This document shows positions 33,463 to 44,052 of a stretch of DNA of 64,000 bases, one piece after another. The stretch lies in NCBI RefSeq assembly GCF_008705135.1, contig NZ_CP023694.1, positions 6,919,001-6,983,000 of the forward strand, in the 5' to 3' direction. Below the pieces are notes generated by a model. The model was given only the letters and a program-made list of their open reading frames with translations. It was not told the DNA's origin and did not search any database. How positions within the stretch are numbered: the first letter of the stretch is position 1; every line of letters starts with the position of its first letter. The DNA is from Streptomyces coeruleorubidus (lineage in GTDB: Bacteria; Actinomycetota; Actinomycetes; Streptomycetales; Streptomycetaceae). A program made the translations under genes and the position numbers.

Positions 33463-34791
33463 ATGCAGGCAGAACCGAGGAAGTCGCTGGTGGGAGAGGA
33501 GTACGAGGTCGAGATCGGCCCCGTCGCCCACGGCGGCCACTGCATCGCACGCACGTCCGAGGGCCAGGTGCTGTTCGTCCGGCACGCGCTGCCCGGTGAG
33601 CGGGTCGTGGCGCGGGTGACCGAGGGCGAGCAGGGCGCCCGGTTCCTGCGTGCGGACGCGGTGAAGATCCTGGACGCCTCCAAGGACCGGATCGATGTCC
33701 CCTGCCCGTTCGCCGGCCCCGGCCGCTGCGGCGGCTGCGACTGGCAGCACGCCAAGCCGGGCGCGCAGCGGCGCCTGAAGGCCGACGTCATCGCCGAACA
33801 GCTCCAGCATCTCGCCGGGCTCACACCGGAGGAGGCCGGCTGGGACGGCACGGTGGTGCCCGCCGAGGGTGACAAGGTGCCCGCGGGCCAGGTCCCGTCC
33901 TGGCGCACCCGCGTCCAGTACGCCGTCACGGCCGACGGCCGCGCGGGCCTGCGCCGGCACCGCTCCCACGAGGTGGAGCCGATCGACCACTGCATGATCG
34001 CCGCCGAGGGCGTCAGCGAGCTGGGCATCGAGAAGCGGGTCTGGACCGGCATGGACTCCGTCGAGGCGATCGCGGCGACGGGTTCGCAGGACCGCCAGGT
34101 GATCCTCACGCCGAAGCCGGGCGCGCGCCTCCCGCTGGTCGAACTCGACCGTCCGGTGTCGGTGCTGCGCGTGGACGAGCGCTCCGGCGGCGTCCACCGC
34201 GTCCACGGCCGCCCCTTCGTCCGCGAGCGCGCGGACGGCCGCACGCACCGGGTCGGGGGCGGCGGCTTCTGGCAGGTCCACCCGCAGGCGGCGGACACCC
34301 TGGTGACGGCCGTCATGCAGGGCCTCCTGCCCCGCAAGGGGGACATGGCCCTCGACCTCTACTGCGGCGTCGGCCTCTTCGCGGGCGCCCTCGCCGACCG
34401 GGTCGGCGAGCAGGGCGCGGTCCTCGGTATCGAGTCCGGCAAGCGTGCGGTGGAGGACGCCCGGCACAACCTCGACGAGTTCGACCGCGTCCGCATCGAG
34501 CAGGGCAAGGTCGAGAGCGTGTTGCCGCGCACGGGGATCACGGAGGTCGACCTGATCGTCCTGGACCCGCCGCGGGCCGGGGCGGGACGGAAGACGGTGG
34601 AGCATCTGTCGTCCCTCGGGGCGCGGCGGATCGCGTATGTGGCTTGTGATCCGGCTGCGTTGGCCCGGGACTTGGGGTACTTCCGGGATGGGGGGTATCG
34701 GGTGCGGACGCTTCGGGCGTTCGATCTGTTCCCGATGACGCATCATGTGGAGTGCGTGGCGATTCTCGAGCCCGCAGCAAAGGGCGTCTGA
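33463..34791 (+). CDS. TRAM-domain class I SAM-dependent RNA methyltransferase (TrmA/RumA family)
   Basis: 442 residues. The N-terminal TRAM domain (about 5-65) is followed by an Fe-S-type cysteine set (CPFAGPGRCGGCDWQH, near 80-98), SAM motif DLYCGVGLFAG near 300, the DPPRAG motif near 370 and the nucleophilic Cys in YVACDPAALARD near 395. Enzymes of this family make 5-methyluridine in tRNA or rRNA. The ATG at 33463 has TTGGAG upstream. It is the last core gene before the cluster border. Confidence 0.9.
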   Translation: MQAEPRKSLVGEEYEVEIGPVAHGGHCIARTSEGQVLFVRHALPGERVVARVTEGEQGARFLRADAVKILDASKDRIDVPCPFAGPGRCGGCDWQHAKPGAQRRLKADVIAEQLQHLAGLTPEEAGWDGTVVPAEGDKVPAGQVPSWRTRVQYAVTADGRAGLRRHRSHEVEPIDHCMIAAEGVSELGIEKRVWTGMDSVEAIAATGSQDRQVILTPKPGARLPLVELDRPVSVLRVDERSGGVHRVHGRPFVRERADGRTHRVGGGGFWQVHPQAADTLVTAVMQGLLPRKGDMALDLYCGVGLFAGALADRVGEQGAVLGIESGKRAVEDARHNLDEFDRVRIEQGKVESVLPRTGITEVDLIVLDPPRAGAGRKTVEHLSSLGARRIAYVACDPAALARDLGYFRDGGYRVRTLRAFDLFPMTHHVECVAILEPAAKGV

Positions 34792-35008
34792 CCTGCTGTT
34801 CTTCTGATTCCCCGGGGTGTGGGCGGGTCGTGCCGACATGTTTCCGTAGGTCCATCGCGTGGAGCGCGGCGCAGCTCGCGCCACGTGTCTCACCTGCCGC
34901 TTCGAGCAGTGGCGCGGTGACGTGCGCCCTACCTCGACTTCGTGAGGGGCGCTTGGCGAAACGTCTTGACGCTCGTTCGACGCTGACTCTGACGGGGCGT
35001 CACGATGC
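34792..35008. other. Non-coding stretch between the methyltransferase and the pseudogene
   Basis: No open frame with good codon use, no clear hairpin and no recognisable RNA gene. GC content falls towards 35000, which together with the pseudogene suggests a decayed junction. Confidence 0.4.
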
Positions 35009-35640
35009 TCATCTGCCTTCCCGGCTGCTGAAGGTTAATGGGTCAGTCGAGTTCATTGCTTTGTCCATGGACGGGGAGCGCATCTGTGCGACCAGCGGGA
35101 AGACGAAGAATACTGGGTGGCGGAGTTGACTCAACTCCATGAGGGAAAACACTAGATCCTGCGATTTGATGCTGTGCGGCCGCACTGAGTTCTTTTCGAA
35201 GAGATCACGTGTGACAGATCGCAGATTGCCGCTACCGAAGTCTTCAAAGCTGACAGCATACGAATGGTTCGCGTACCGGTCCAGGTGGTCGAAGTCCTGC
35301 AGCACACCGAACTGGTAGGCCTGCTTCAGGTAGGGGTCCGGCTCCACCGCGCCACCCACGCCGTCAGGTCCACGGCGACCTGCTCGTAGGCGATCGTCGT
35401 CTCCAGCACGGAGGAGACACCCGGAAGGGGCCAGTTGACCACCTTCTACTGCCGCGCCTCGAGGTAGCGCACCCGGGCGAGCTGCCGCTTGATCTCGGGG
35501 TCCGTGGTGTGGCGCGCGAACTGGTGGCCGACCAGGATGGCCTCGACCTCGATGCCGTTCATCGTGATGATGCGGCAGCGGGTGTACGGGTCCGAGCGGG
35601 TGAAGTACCCCGGACGCCGGGCCTCATGTCGGGAGAATCC
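35009..35640 (-). pseudogene. Decayed ferritin-like-domain gene
   Basis: Pieces of one protein in order on the minus strand: PGYFTRSDPYTRCRI, then NGIEVEAILVGHQFARHT up to ARQ, where a TAG stop (35446-35448) replaces a likely glutamine codon. KVVNWPLPGVSSVLETTIAYEQVAVDLTAWVARW continues in the same frame, then a frameshift near 35345 leads to EPDPYLKQAYQFGVLQDFDHLDRYAN, after which similarity ends. I recognise this as the N-terminal part of a streptomycete ferritin-like protein that is normally about 300 residues. Nonsense, frameshift and truncation make it non-functional. Confidence 0.72.
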
Positions 35641-35665
35641 GCCGGGTCCCGGCGGGAGCCGGGTG

Positions 35666-35721
35666 CGCCGAAGCGCCGGGCCGGCCCCCTCGGAGGGAGG
35701 GGGCGGCCCGGCGCTTCGGCG
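35666..35721. terminator. Strong terminator downstream of accE
   Basis: A perfect 18-bp stem (CGCCGAAGCGCCGGGCCG and its complement at 35704-35721) plus a C5/G5 inner extension. It ends the minus-strand accBE operon and isolates the pseudogene. Confidence 0.8.
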
Positions 35722-35730
35722 GGTCACCGC

Positions 35731-35919
35731 TCAGGGCGTCTGCCAGCTGTGCGGGGCGTGGAAGGGGTGGGGGCGCCAGGAGGTGGTGCCGGGGGTGGAC
35801 GCCTGCGCGTCGACGCCGGCCCGGGCGGCACGGCTGAGCAACAGGGCCGCGAGGGCGGCCAGTTCCTCGTCCGTGGCTTGGCCCTTCTCGATGCGGATGG
35901 GGGGCGGGGGAGTGAGCAT
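35731..35919 (-). CDS. Acyl-CoA carboxylase epsilon subunit
   Basis: 62 residues. Small epsilon subunits of actinobacterial acyl-CoA carboxylases bridge the biotinylated alpha and the carboxyltransferase beta subunit. IRIEKGQATDEELAALAALL is the characteristic N-terminal helix and the SWRPHPFHAPHSW end is typical. ATG 35919 has GGAGG five bases upstream and starts 32 bases after the beta-subunit stop, so the two are co-transcribed. Confidence 0.85.
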   Translation of the reverse strand: MLTPPPPIRIEKGQATDEELAALAALLLSRAARAGVDAQASTPGTTSWRPHPFHAPHSWQTP

Positions 35920-35951
35920 GGGACCTCCGTCACTGTGGGGTGGCCGTGCCG

Positions 35952-37496
<1,545 letters not shown>

Positions 37497-37521
37497 GTCT
37501 TCCCCCTGATGGGACGGGATG

Positions 37522-37953
37522 TCAGTTGCCGAGCCGGCGCAGACCGTTCATCTGGAGCACGGCGAAGGCCGCGACGACGGCCGCCTGGAGCGGGGTCCAC
37601 ACCGTGCCGACGGTGTTCGGGTCCAGCCAGCCGAAGACCACGGCGGCCACGCTCGCGACCGCCCACAGCAGGTTCGCCTCGATGACCACCTTGGTGGCCG
37701 CGGTGGACGGCACCGGGCGGCGGGCCAGCACGGCGACCAGTGCGCCGTAGACGGTGAGGAACACGCCGATGCCGCGGAGGAAGCCGGTGTCGAGGCTGAG
37801 CAGGTCCCCCACCGGACCGGCGGCGAACAGGTAGATGAGGCCGTTGCCGCCGGTCACGACGGCGTCGAGGCCGAGGAAGAGACGTAACGGACGCGCGGCC
37901 TCCGCGCGCCCCTGGGTCGTCACGGCGCGGGCAGGCGACTGGCTCGTGGTCAT
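37522..37953 (-). CDS. Small integral membrane protein (four transmembrane segments)
   Basis: 143 residues. Hydrophobic spans at about 30-52, 58-78, 90-112 and 115-135; short polar ends. No enzyme motif. It resembles small uncharacterised streptomycete membrane proteins. ATG 37953 has TTTGGAG upstream, which excludes an in-frame ATG 33 bases before. The carboxylase genes follow after 25 bases, so all three are probably one operon behind the repeats at 38014-38040. Function unknown. Confidence 0.75.
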   Translation of the reverse strand: MTTSQSPARAVTTQGRAEAARPLRLFLGLDAVVTGGNGLIYLFAAGPVGDLLSLDTGFLRGIGVFLTVYGALVAVLARRPVPSTAATKVVIEANLLWAVASVAAVVFGWLDPNTVGTVWTPLQAAVVAAFAVLQMNGLRRLGN

Positions 37954-38013
37954 GTGGTTCTCCAAAGGTCGGGGGGTGGTTTCCACTTCCGATCCGGATC
38001 GTTCCAGGCAGTG

Positions 38014-38040
38014 CTGACCAGCGGCTGACGTGCCGCTTAC
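38014..38040. promoter_or_regulatory. SARP-type direct repeats upstream of the membrane protein/acc operon
   Basis: CTGAC at 38014 and 38025 and CTTAC at 38036 are spaced exactly 11 bp, as SARP regulators need. The sites are 61-87 bases upstream of the ATG at 37953, but CTGAC here is on the strand opposite to that of the gene, unlike the other two sites, so function is less sure. Confidence 0.5.
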
Positions 38041-38061
38041 GCGGCGTCGGGACCGGTGGCG

Positions 38062-38856
38062 TCAGGTGAGCTGGAGCAGGGGAGCGCGCACGTCACCGGA
38101 CAGGGCCGGGTCGTGGGACAGGATGGCGCTCTCGACCTGCCGCAGCGCGGGGGAGGGCTCGATGCCGAGTTCGTCGGCGAGGTGGCGGCGCATACGGCGG
38201 AACACGTCCAGGGCGTCGGCCTGGCGGCCCGCGCAGTACAGGGCGATCATCAGCTGCTCGCAGAAGCGTTCCCTGAGCGGGTGGCTCGTGTGGGTCTCGG
38301 CGAGTTCGGCCAGGACGGCGGCGTGCCGACCGAGCCGCAGCTCGGCGTCGAAGCGGAGCTCCATGGCCCGCATGCGGTACTCCTCGTAGCGGGCGCCGGC
38401 GAGCTGGCACAGGGTCCCGCCGGTGAAGCCGCCGAAGACCGGCCCCCGCCACATGGCCAGGGCCTGCCTCAGTAACCGGGCCGCCTCCTCCGGTGAGCCC
38501 GAGCCGAGGGTCTCGGCCTGGCGGACCGTCCTGACGAACTCGGCGGCGTCCAGCTCCCCCTCGTTGACCGTCAGGCGGTAGCCCGAGGGGTGGATGGTGA
38601 CGCGCGAGGTGGTGCGGTCGGGCTCCAGGCCGCGCAGCTTGCGGCGCAGCCGGCTGACGTGGGCCTGCAGGGCGTTGGCCTGGTTGTCCGGGGCGCCCTC
38701 GCCCCACATCTCCTCGACCAGCGCCTCACCGGAGACCGACTGGCCCTCGCTGACCAGCAGTGTCTGGACCAGGGTCCGTTGCAGATCGCCGGAGATCTCG
38801 GCCGGTCCCGACGCGGTGCGGATCTGCAGTGCCCCGAGGATCGAGAACGTCAGCAT
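38062..38856 (-). CDS. SARP-family transcriptional activator
   Basis: 264 residues: an OmpR-like winged helix-turn-helix (about 1-95, with LQAHVSRLRRKL as the recognition part) and a bacterial transcriptional activation domain (about 100-245), the layout of ActII-ORF4, RedD and DnrI. These activate antibiotic clusters by binding heptamer repeats at 11-bp spacing; such repeats with a CTGAC core occur at three promoters here. ATG 38856 has AAGGGGGAAAC upstream. Probably the pathway-specific activator of the azoxy-type cluster. Confidence 0.9.
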   Translation of the reverse strand: MLTFSILGALQIRTASGPAEISGDLQRTLVQTLLVSEGQSVSGEALVEEMWGEGAPDNQANALQAHVSRLRRKLRGLEPDRTTSRVTIHPSGYRLTVNEGELDAAEFVRTVRQAETLGSGSPEEAARLLRQALAMWRGPVFGGFTGGTLCQLAGARYEEYRMRAMELRFDAELRLGRHAAVLAELAETHTSHPLRERFCEQLMIALYCAGRQADALDVFRRMRRHLADELGIEPSPALRQVESAILSHDPALSGDVRAPLLQLT

Positions 38857-38999
38857 GTTTCCCCCTTGGCGATCAGTGCGGCAGAGAGTGGTCGGGGGGC
38901 CGGTCACGGCGGTCCGTCTCTGCGGCCGAGGCCGCATGGCGGTCTCCCGGGCCGGTTTCCGTCCCGGGGCTTCCTCCCGACTCCATCCTGACACAAAAT

Positions 39000-39019
39000 A
39001 ATTCCTTTGAGAAGGTATT
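39000..39019. promoter_or_regulatory. AT-rich dyad upstream of the SARP gene (ARE-like)
   Basis: AATTCCTTTGAGAAGGTATT has AAT(A/T)CCTT arms with one mismatch around CTCA. It lies in the most AT-rich patch of the region, 144-163 bases before the SARP start. It resembles boxes bound by gamma-butyrolactone-receptor repressors, which often control SARP genes; no receptor gene is in the window. Confidence 0.4.
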
Positions 39020-39121
39020 TTTCTTCTGAACGAGTCCGAGTCGTGCCGACAGGGGCGCTGAGCTGTGCGGTTGCCGGACAGCAGAGGTCAACCGGAAGGG
39101 GTGGTGGATGCGGACGTGTCT

Positions 39122-39165
39122 GCGCCCCGGCGCACCGCCCAGTGCCGGGCGGTGCGCCGGGGCGC
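39122..39165 (-). terminator. Terminator of the tRNA-like array
   Basis: A perfect 19-bp stem (39122-39140 with 39147-39165) and six-base loop AGTGCC lies 110 bases downstream of the last tRNA-like copy and before the SARP gene on the same strand. Confidence 0.75.
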
Positions 39166-39273
39166 GTGTGTCCGCCGGTGCGGGGGTCACCGACGGTGCG
39201 TGCGGCACCGGGGCCGCGCGGGCCGGAGGGGCGGGGCCGCGCCGGAAACCGGGCGCCGGGGCGTATATGACGA

Positions 39274-39367
<94 letters not shown>

Positions 39368-39397
39368 TTGTGTGGCCGTTGGTGCGTGGCCGTTTTC

Positions 39398-39491
<94 letters not shown>

Positions 39492-39521
39492 TTGTGTGGC
39501 CGTTGGTGCGTGGCCGTTTTC

Positions 39522-39615
<94 letters not shown>

Positions 39616-39672
39616 TCGTTCCCGGCTTCCGGTCTCCCGTGCCGTTCACGAGAACAACATTGGCAGGGAGGT

Positions 39673-39699
39673 CTGACAAAGCGCTGACGTCTTTCTGAC
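39673..39699 (+). promoter_or_regulatory. SARP-type operator: three CTGAC repeats at 11-bp spacing
   Basis: CTGAC at 39673, 39684 and 39695 (heptamers TCTGACA, GCTGACG, TCTGACT). They read in the direction of the seryltransferase gene and are followed by GAGAAT (39707-39712) as a possible -10. Exact 11-bp spacing is the hallmark of SARP binding sites such as those of ActII-ORF4. Confidence 0.72.
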
Positions 39700-39790
39700 T
39701 CGATCGGAGAATTCCCTTCCGGTCTTTTCCCGCGCCTGCCCTCGATGCTCTACTCGGGACGACGGAAAACGCTCCCGAAAGGGGAAAACA

Positions 39791-40786
39791 ATGACCGTGA
39801 CCGCCATGGACAACCCGGTTCTCGAGGCGATAAGCACCCATACGTCAAGCGAGAACCCAAGCGCGTTCCTGGCCCTCAACAGCGGAAATGACGTCTTCAC
39901 ACTGCCCGGTGCCGACGGCGTCGTCGTGTACCGCCGCACGGGCCGGTTCGCCGTCCAGTTCGGCGGCCCCTTCGCCGCCCCCGACGCCTACGGCCCCCTC
40001 CTGGAGGCCTTCCGCCGGCACGTCCGCGACGAGGGCCGCACCCTGGTCGGCATCCAGCTCCAGCGCGCCGACGCCGAGCACTACGCCCGCCGCGGCTTCA
40101 CCGTCAACCAGGTCGGCGCCTCCTGGGCCGTCGGCCTGCAGGACTTCACACTGCGCGGCACCCGCTTCATGCAGCTGCGCAACAAGATCTCCCGGGCCCG
40201 CCGCAACGGCCTGGTCGTCCAGGAGGTCCCCGCCGACGACTGGCAGGAAGCGATCGCCGCCATCGACCGGGCCTGGCTCGGCTCCAAGGGCGGCGCCCAG
40301 CAACTGGAGTTCCTGGTCGGCCAGATCGGCGGACCGGCCCAGGCACACCGCCGGCTGTTCACCGGCACCATCGACGGCAGCCCCGTGGCGTACATCTCCT
40401 ACTCGCCGGTGTACGGCGGCCGGGCCGGCTGGATGCACGACCTGAGCCGGCGCGTCCCGGACGGCTCCCCGGGACTGATGGAGGCCATCAACGCGACCGC
40501 CGTCGAGGTGTTCCGTTCGGAAGGCGTCGAGTGGCTGCACTTCGGCTTCACCCCGTTCACCGGCCTCGACGCCGGCCACGAGATCGACGGCCACAGCCCG
40601 GCGTTCCAGTGGCTGATGCACGCCCTGTGGGCCGAGGGGGCCGCGCTGTACCCGGCGCAGACCCAGCTGTCGTACAAGCAGAAGTGGGCTCCGGACGTGG
40701 TCATCCCGGAGTACGTCGCCTTCGACGGCCCGCAGGCCTCGCTGGCGTCCTTCGCCCACGTCTTCCGTGCTTGCAAGGCGTTCTGA
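39791..40786 (+). CDS. DUF2156/MprF-C-like aminoacyl-tRNA-dependent transferase (VlmA type)
   Basis: 331 residues with the two GNAT-like halves of phosphatidylglycerol lysyltransferase C-terminal domains (DUF2156), without their membrane part. Motifs seen: LRNKISRARRNGL near 127-139, YISYSPVYGGRAGWMHDLSRR near 200 (family MDLMRR position), and LYPAQTQLSYKQKWAP near the end. VlmA of valanimycin synthesis is of this family and moves serine from seryl-tRNA to a hydroxylamine. Position between the tRNA-like array and fatty-chain genes fits the same role. ATG 39791 has AAAGGGG upstream. Confidence 0.85.
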   Translation: MTVTAMDNPVLEAISTHTSSENPSAFLALNSGNDVFTLPGADGVVVYRRTGRFAVQFGGPFAAPDAYGPLLEAFRRHVRDEGRTLVGIQLQRADAEHYARRGFTVNQVGASWAVGLQDFTLRGTRFMQLRNKISRARRNGLVVQEVPADDWQEAIAAIDRAWLGSKGGAQQLEFLVGQIGGPAQAHRRLFTGTIDGSPVAYISYSPVYGGRAGWMHDLSRRVPDGSPGLMEAINATAVEVFRSEGVEWLHFGFTPFTGLDAGHEIDGHSPAFQWLMHALWAEGAALYPAQTQLSYKQKWAPDVVIPEYVAFDGPQASLASFAHVFRACKAF

Positions 40787-40929
40787 CGATCCGTCATCTG
40801 CCACGCCCGCAGCGGGGAACTCCGGACCGACCGTGCCCGCAGCGGGGCGCGGCGTCGCGGCGCGCCGCGGGTCACCCTCCCCGCACCGCCCTCACGCACC
40901 ACCCGTCTTCCGGAACAGGAGAACCAGCG

Positions 40930-41094
40930 ATGAGCGACAACGGACCCGACACCAGCACCGAAGTCCTCCAGCACACCGTGGTCGAGCGGCTGATGGCCGT
41001 CATCGGCGCGCCCGACGACGAGGACGTGGCGCGCGACGCGGACGCCGCCGTCCTGGCGCTCGACGAACGGCTGCGCGCCGAGTCCGCCGCCTGA
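40930..41094 (+). CDS. Small acidic cluster protein (54 aa)
   Basis: ATG 40930 with ACAGGAGAA upstream, TGA at 41092-41094. Begins MSDNGPDTSTEVLQHTV; the centre LMAVIGAPDDEDVARDADAAVLALDERL is helical and acidic. No cysteine and no membrane span. It lies between the seryltransferase and desaturase genes in the same direction, so it is probably part of the pathway operon. Not a carrier protein (no DSL serine motif). Function unknown. Confidence 0.65.
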   Translation: MSDNGPDTSTEVLQHTVVERLMAVIGAPDDEDVARDADAAVLALDERLRAESAA

Positions 41095-41339
41095 CGGCCG
41101 CCGCCGATCAGACCGGCATCAGTGGCACATCAGCGCGGCGCAGCACGCTGGACACGTGTTCGTCCGGTGGTCCTCCGGCGGAGTACCGCACTGTGCTCCG
41201 GCGTTCCCGGACCGCCGGGCGGGCACGCCCGCGCGTTCCCGACCGCCCGCGGGAGCACTGTCGACTCGCGGCGCCCGCAGGTCCGCGGGGCAGCGGCGCC
41301 GCCGCCCGAACCGGGCACTTCTCCCAAGGAGAGCAACGC

Positions 41340-42443
41340 ATGCAGCGTCCGCACACACAAGAAGCCGGGGCAGCAGCCGCCTCCGCGGCCGGCCCGCGCA
41401 CCGGTGCCTCGGCGACGTTCGCCGAGCTCCTCAAACGCGTCAAAGCGGAAGGTCTCCTCGACCTCGACCCGCGCTACTACGTGGGCCGTCTCGCGATCAA
41501 CACCACCCTGCTGCTGATCGGATTCGCCGCGTTCTTCGCCCTGGGCGACTCCTGGTGGCAGCTGCTGACGGCCCTGTGGATGGGGCTGTGCGGCGGCCAG
41601 TCGGCGTTCATGTGGCACGACGCCGGACACAAGGCCATGTTCCGCAGCAAGAAGGCCGCCTCCGCCGTCGGCTACATCCACGCCAACCTCGTCAACGGGG
41701 TCAGCTACGGCTGGTGGGTCAACCACCACAACCGGCACCACAGCAACCCCAACCACCTGGACAAGGACCCGGACATCGGCCGGCGCACCGTCATCTTCGA
41801 CGTCAAGCAGTACCCCAGCCGGCGGGGCACGCAGAAGTTCGTCGTGCGCCACCAGAGCGTGCTGTTCTTCGTGCTGCTCGTCCTGGAGGGCTTCAAGATG
41901 CTCCGGACGGCCGTGGTGTCCATCGCGCAGGGCAAGACCAAGCGGCCCGTGCTGGAGTCGTTCCTGATCGTGCTGCGCGCCGCGGTCTACTGCGCCCTGG
42001 TCTTCACGGTGCTCTCGCCGGTCCTCGCCGTCGCGTTCATCCTCGTGCAGCACGCCGCCCTGGGCGTCTACTTCGGCATGATCTTCGCCCCGAACCACAA
42101 GGGCATGGACGTCCGCGACGGCGAGGAGGAGACCCTGGACTGGCTGGAGCGCCAGGTCCTCACCTCCCGCAACATCCGCCCGAACCCGGTGGTCGACTTC
42201 CTCTACGGCGGCCTCAACTACCAGGTCGAGCACCATCTGTTCCCGGCCATGCCGCAGAAGCACCTGGCGCGCGCCCGGGAACTGACCCGCGCCTATTGCG
42301 CCGAGCGCGGGGTGCCGTACCACGAGGTCGGCTTCTGGGCGTCCTACCGGGAGGTCGCCTCCTACCTGCACGAGGTCAGTGAGCCGGTGCGGGCCGGGAC
42401 CGTGGAGGAGGAGATCAGGCGCCGGGCAGCCCAGGCGGCCTGA
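41340..42443 (+). CDS. Membrane fatty acid desaturase
   Basis: 367 residues of the FA_desaturase family, integral membrane diiron enzymes that insert a double bond in acyl chains. All three histidine boxes are present: HDAGH at 93-97, HHNRHH at 129-134 and QVEHH near 295. Hydrophobic pairs at about 52-90 and 200-250. The nearby 7Fe ferredoxin may be its electron donor. In the cluster it would give the alkenyl part of the product. ATG 41340 has AAGGAGAG upstream. Confidence 0.9.
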   Translation: MQRPHTQEAGAAAASAAGPRTGASATFAELLKRVKAEGLLDLDPRYYVGRLAINTTLLLIGFAAFFALGDSWWQLLTALWMGLCGGQSAFMWHDAGHKAMFRSKKAASAVGYIHANLVNGVSYGWWVNHHNRHHSNPNHLDKDPDIGRRTVIFDVKQYPSRRGTQKFVVRHQSVLFFVLLVLEGFKMLRTAVVSIAQGKTKRPVLESFLIVLRAAVYCALVFTVLSPVLAVAFILVQHAALGVYFGMIFAPNHKGMDVRDGEEETLDWLERQVLTSRNIRPNPVVDFLYGGLNYQVEHHLFPAMPQKHLARARELTRAYCAERGVPYHEVGFWASYREVASYLHEVSEPVRAGTVEEEIRRRAAQAA

Positions 42444-42625
42444 CCCGGCCCGCGCCCCTCGGTCGCCGCCGGTCCGGGACCCCCCCACGCTCCGGTCCCG
42501 CACGGCCCCCGCACCCCCACGCGTCCACAGCCCCGGCCCCGGGCCGCCCGCCCGGGCCCGCCGTCGGCCCGGGCGGTTCCCTCACCGGAGCCCCTGAGAA
42601 CCAGGAGTCCAAGGAGAGCCTCCCC

Positions 42626-44050
42626 ATGTCCCAGACCACCACGGTGGCGGGCGGTGTCACCGCTCCCGCCGCGATCGGGGTCCGCCTGGACCGCATGCCG
42701 ATCACCCCGATGCACCGAAGACTCACCATGGTCATCGGCATCGGCCTGCTCTTCGACACGTTCGAGAACAACCTCTCGGGCACCATCGCCAAAGTGCTCC
42801 AGAGCGACTTCGCCTTCGGGGCGACCGAGCTCAAACTCGTCCTGGCCTCGGTGTTCATCGGTCAGTTCATCGGCTCGCTGGTGCTCGGCCGGATCGCCGA
42901 CCGGTTCGGCCGGCGCCGGGCCTTCCTGATCAACCTCGCCATCTACTCGGGCTTCTCCCTGCTGGGCGCCTTCTCACCGAACGCCGCCTGGCTGATCGTC
43001 ACCCGCTTCATGGCCGGCATCGGCATCGGTGCCGAGCAGGTGCTGTCCGACTGTTACCTGGCCGACGTGCTGCCCGCCAAGCGGCGCGGCCGGTACATCG
43101 CCTGGGCCTACACCGTCGCCTTCTGCGGGGTGCCCGCCGTCGGCTTCGCCGCGCTGTGGCTGGTGCCCCTGTCCCCGCTGGGCATCGACGGCTGGCGCTG
43201 GCTGTTCGTGATCGGGGCGCTGGGCTCCGCCGTGGTGTGGGTGCTGCGCCGCCGGCTGATCGAGTCGCCGAGGTGGCTGGCCGCCCAGGGCCGCACGGAG
43301 GAGGCCGAGCTGCTGGTGGCCGAGATGGAGAAGCAGGCCTACCCGGACCGCCCCGCGACGGTTCGCCCGGTGACCGCGGACACCGCCGGACCGGTGGAAC
43401 CGGCCGCGGTGCGCCACCGTGTGCGCGACGTGTTCGGCCGCGGCATGCGGCGCCGCACGGTGGTGCTGTGGATCTTCTGCGTGCTGTCCGTGGTCGGCTA
43501 CTACGGTTTCGGCACGCTGGCCCCCCAGATCGTCGCGGCCAAGGGCTACGGCATCGTCGCGGGCATCGGCTTCACCGCGCTGTCCTTCCTGGGCTACCCG
43601 GTCGGTTCCGCGCTGGCCCTGCCGATCGTCGACCGGTTCGAGCGCCGGACGCTGGTCGCGGCCTCCGCGGCGGCGATGATGCTGGCCGGCCTCGGCTTCG
43701 CCTACGCCGGATCCCCCGCGCTCATCGTGGCGTTCGGCTTCATCTACACCCTGTGCAGCAACGTCTTCTCCAGCGTCTCGCACGTGTACCTCTCCGAGCA
43801 GTATCCGACCGCGATCCGCGCCACCGCGTCCGGCGCCGCCTACTCGCTGTCCAAACTCAGCGCTGCCGCACTGCCGTTCGTCCTGCTGCCGGTCCTGGAC
43901 GCGCACGGCCCGGGTGCCCTGTTCGGGGTCATCGCCGCGGCGATGGCGGCCCTGGCGGCGACCGTCCTGCTGCTGGGCGAGCGCACCACCGGGGCTCCGG
44001 TCGACGGCGTCCCCGGCCCCCCGACCACCCCCGTGACGAAGAGGAGCTGA
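42626..44050 (+). CDS. MFS transporter (metabolite:H+ symporter type)
   Basis: 474 residues with 12 transmembrane segments. The MFS signature GRIADRFGRRRAF follows the second segment, and a second copy PIVDRFERRTL is in the other half. The subfamily resembles the aromatic-acid/sugar porter branch rather than drug:H+ antiporters, but within this cluster product export or self-protection is the likely job. ATG 42626 has AAGGAGAG upstream; the ferredoxin gene starts two bases after its stop. Confidence 0.87.
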   Translation: MSQTTTVAGGVTAPAAIGVRLDRMPITPMHRRLTMVIGIGLLFDTFENNLSGTIAKVLQSDFAFGATELKLVLASVFIGQFIGSLVLGRIADRFGRRRAFLINLAIYSGFSLLGAFSPNAAWLIVTRFMAGIGIGAEQVLSDCYLADVLPAKRRGRYIAWAYTVAFCGVPAVGFAALWLVPLSPLGIDGWRWLFVIGALGSAVVWVLRRRLIESPRWLAAQGRTEEAELLVAEMEKQAYPDRPATVRPVTADTAGPVEPAAVRHRVRDVFGRGMRRRTVVLWIFCVLSVVGYYGFGTLAPQIVAAKGYGIVAGIGFTALSFLGYPVGSALALPIVDRFERRTLVAASAAAMMLAGLGFAYAGSPALIVAFGFIYTLCSNVFSSVSHVYLSEQYPTAIRATASGAAYSLSKLSAAALPFVLLPVLDAHGPGALFGVIAAAMAALAATVLLLGERTTGAPVDGVPGPPTTPVTKRS

Positions 44051-44052
44051 CG

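Noticed and set aside
38990..39035. Origin-like or att site because of the AT-rich patch
   Set aside because: No DnaA boxes, no integrase gene and no duplicated att sequence seen; a promoter/operator of the SARP gene is a simpler reading.
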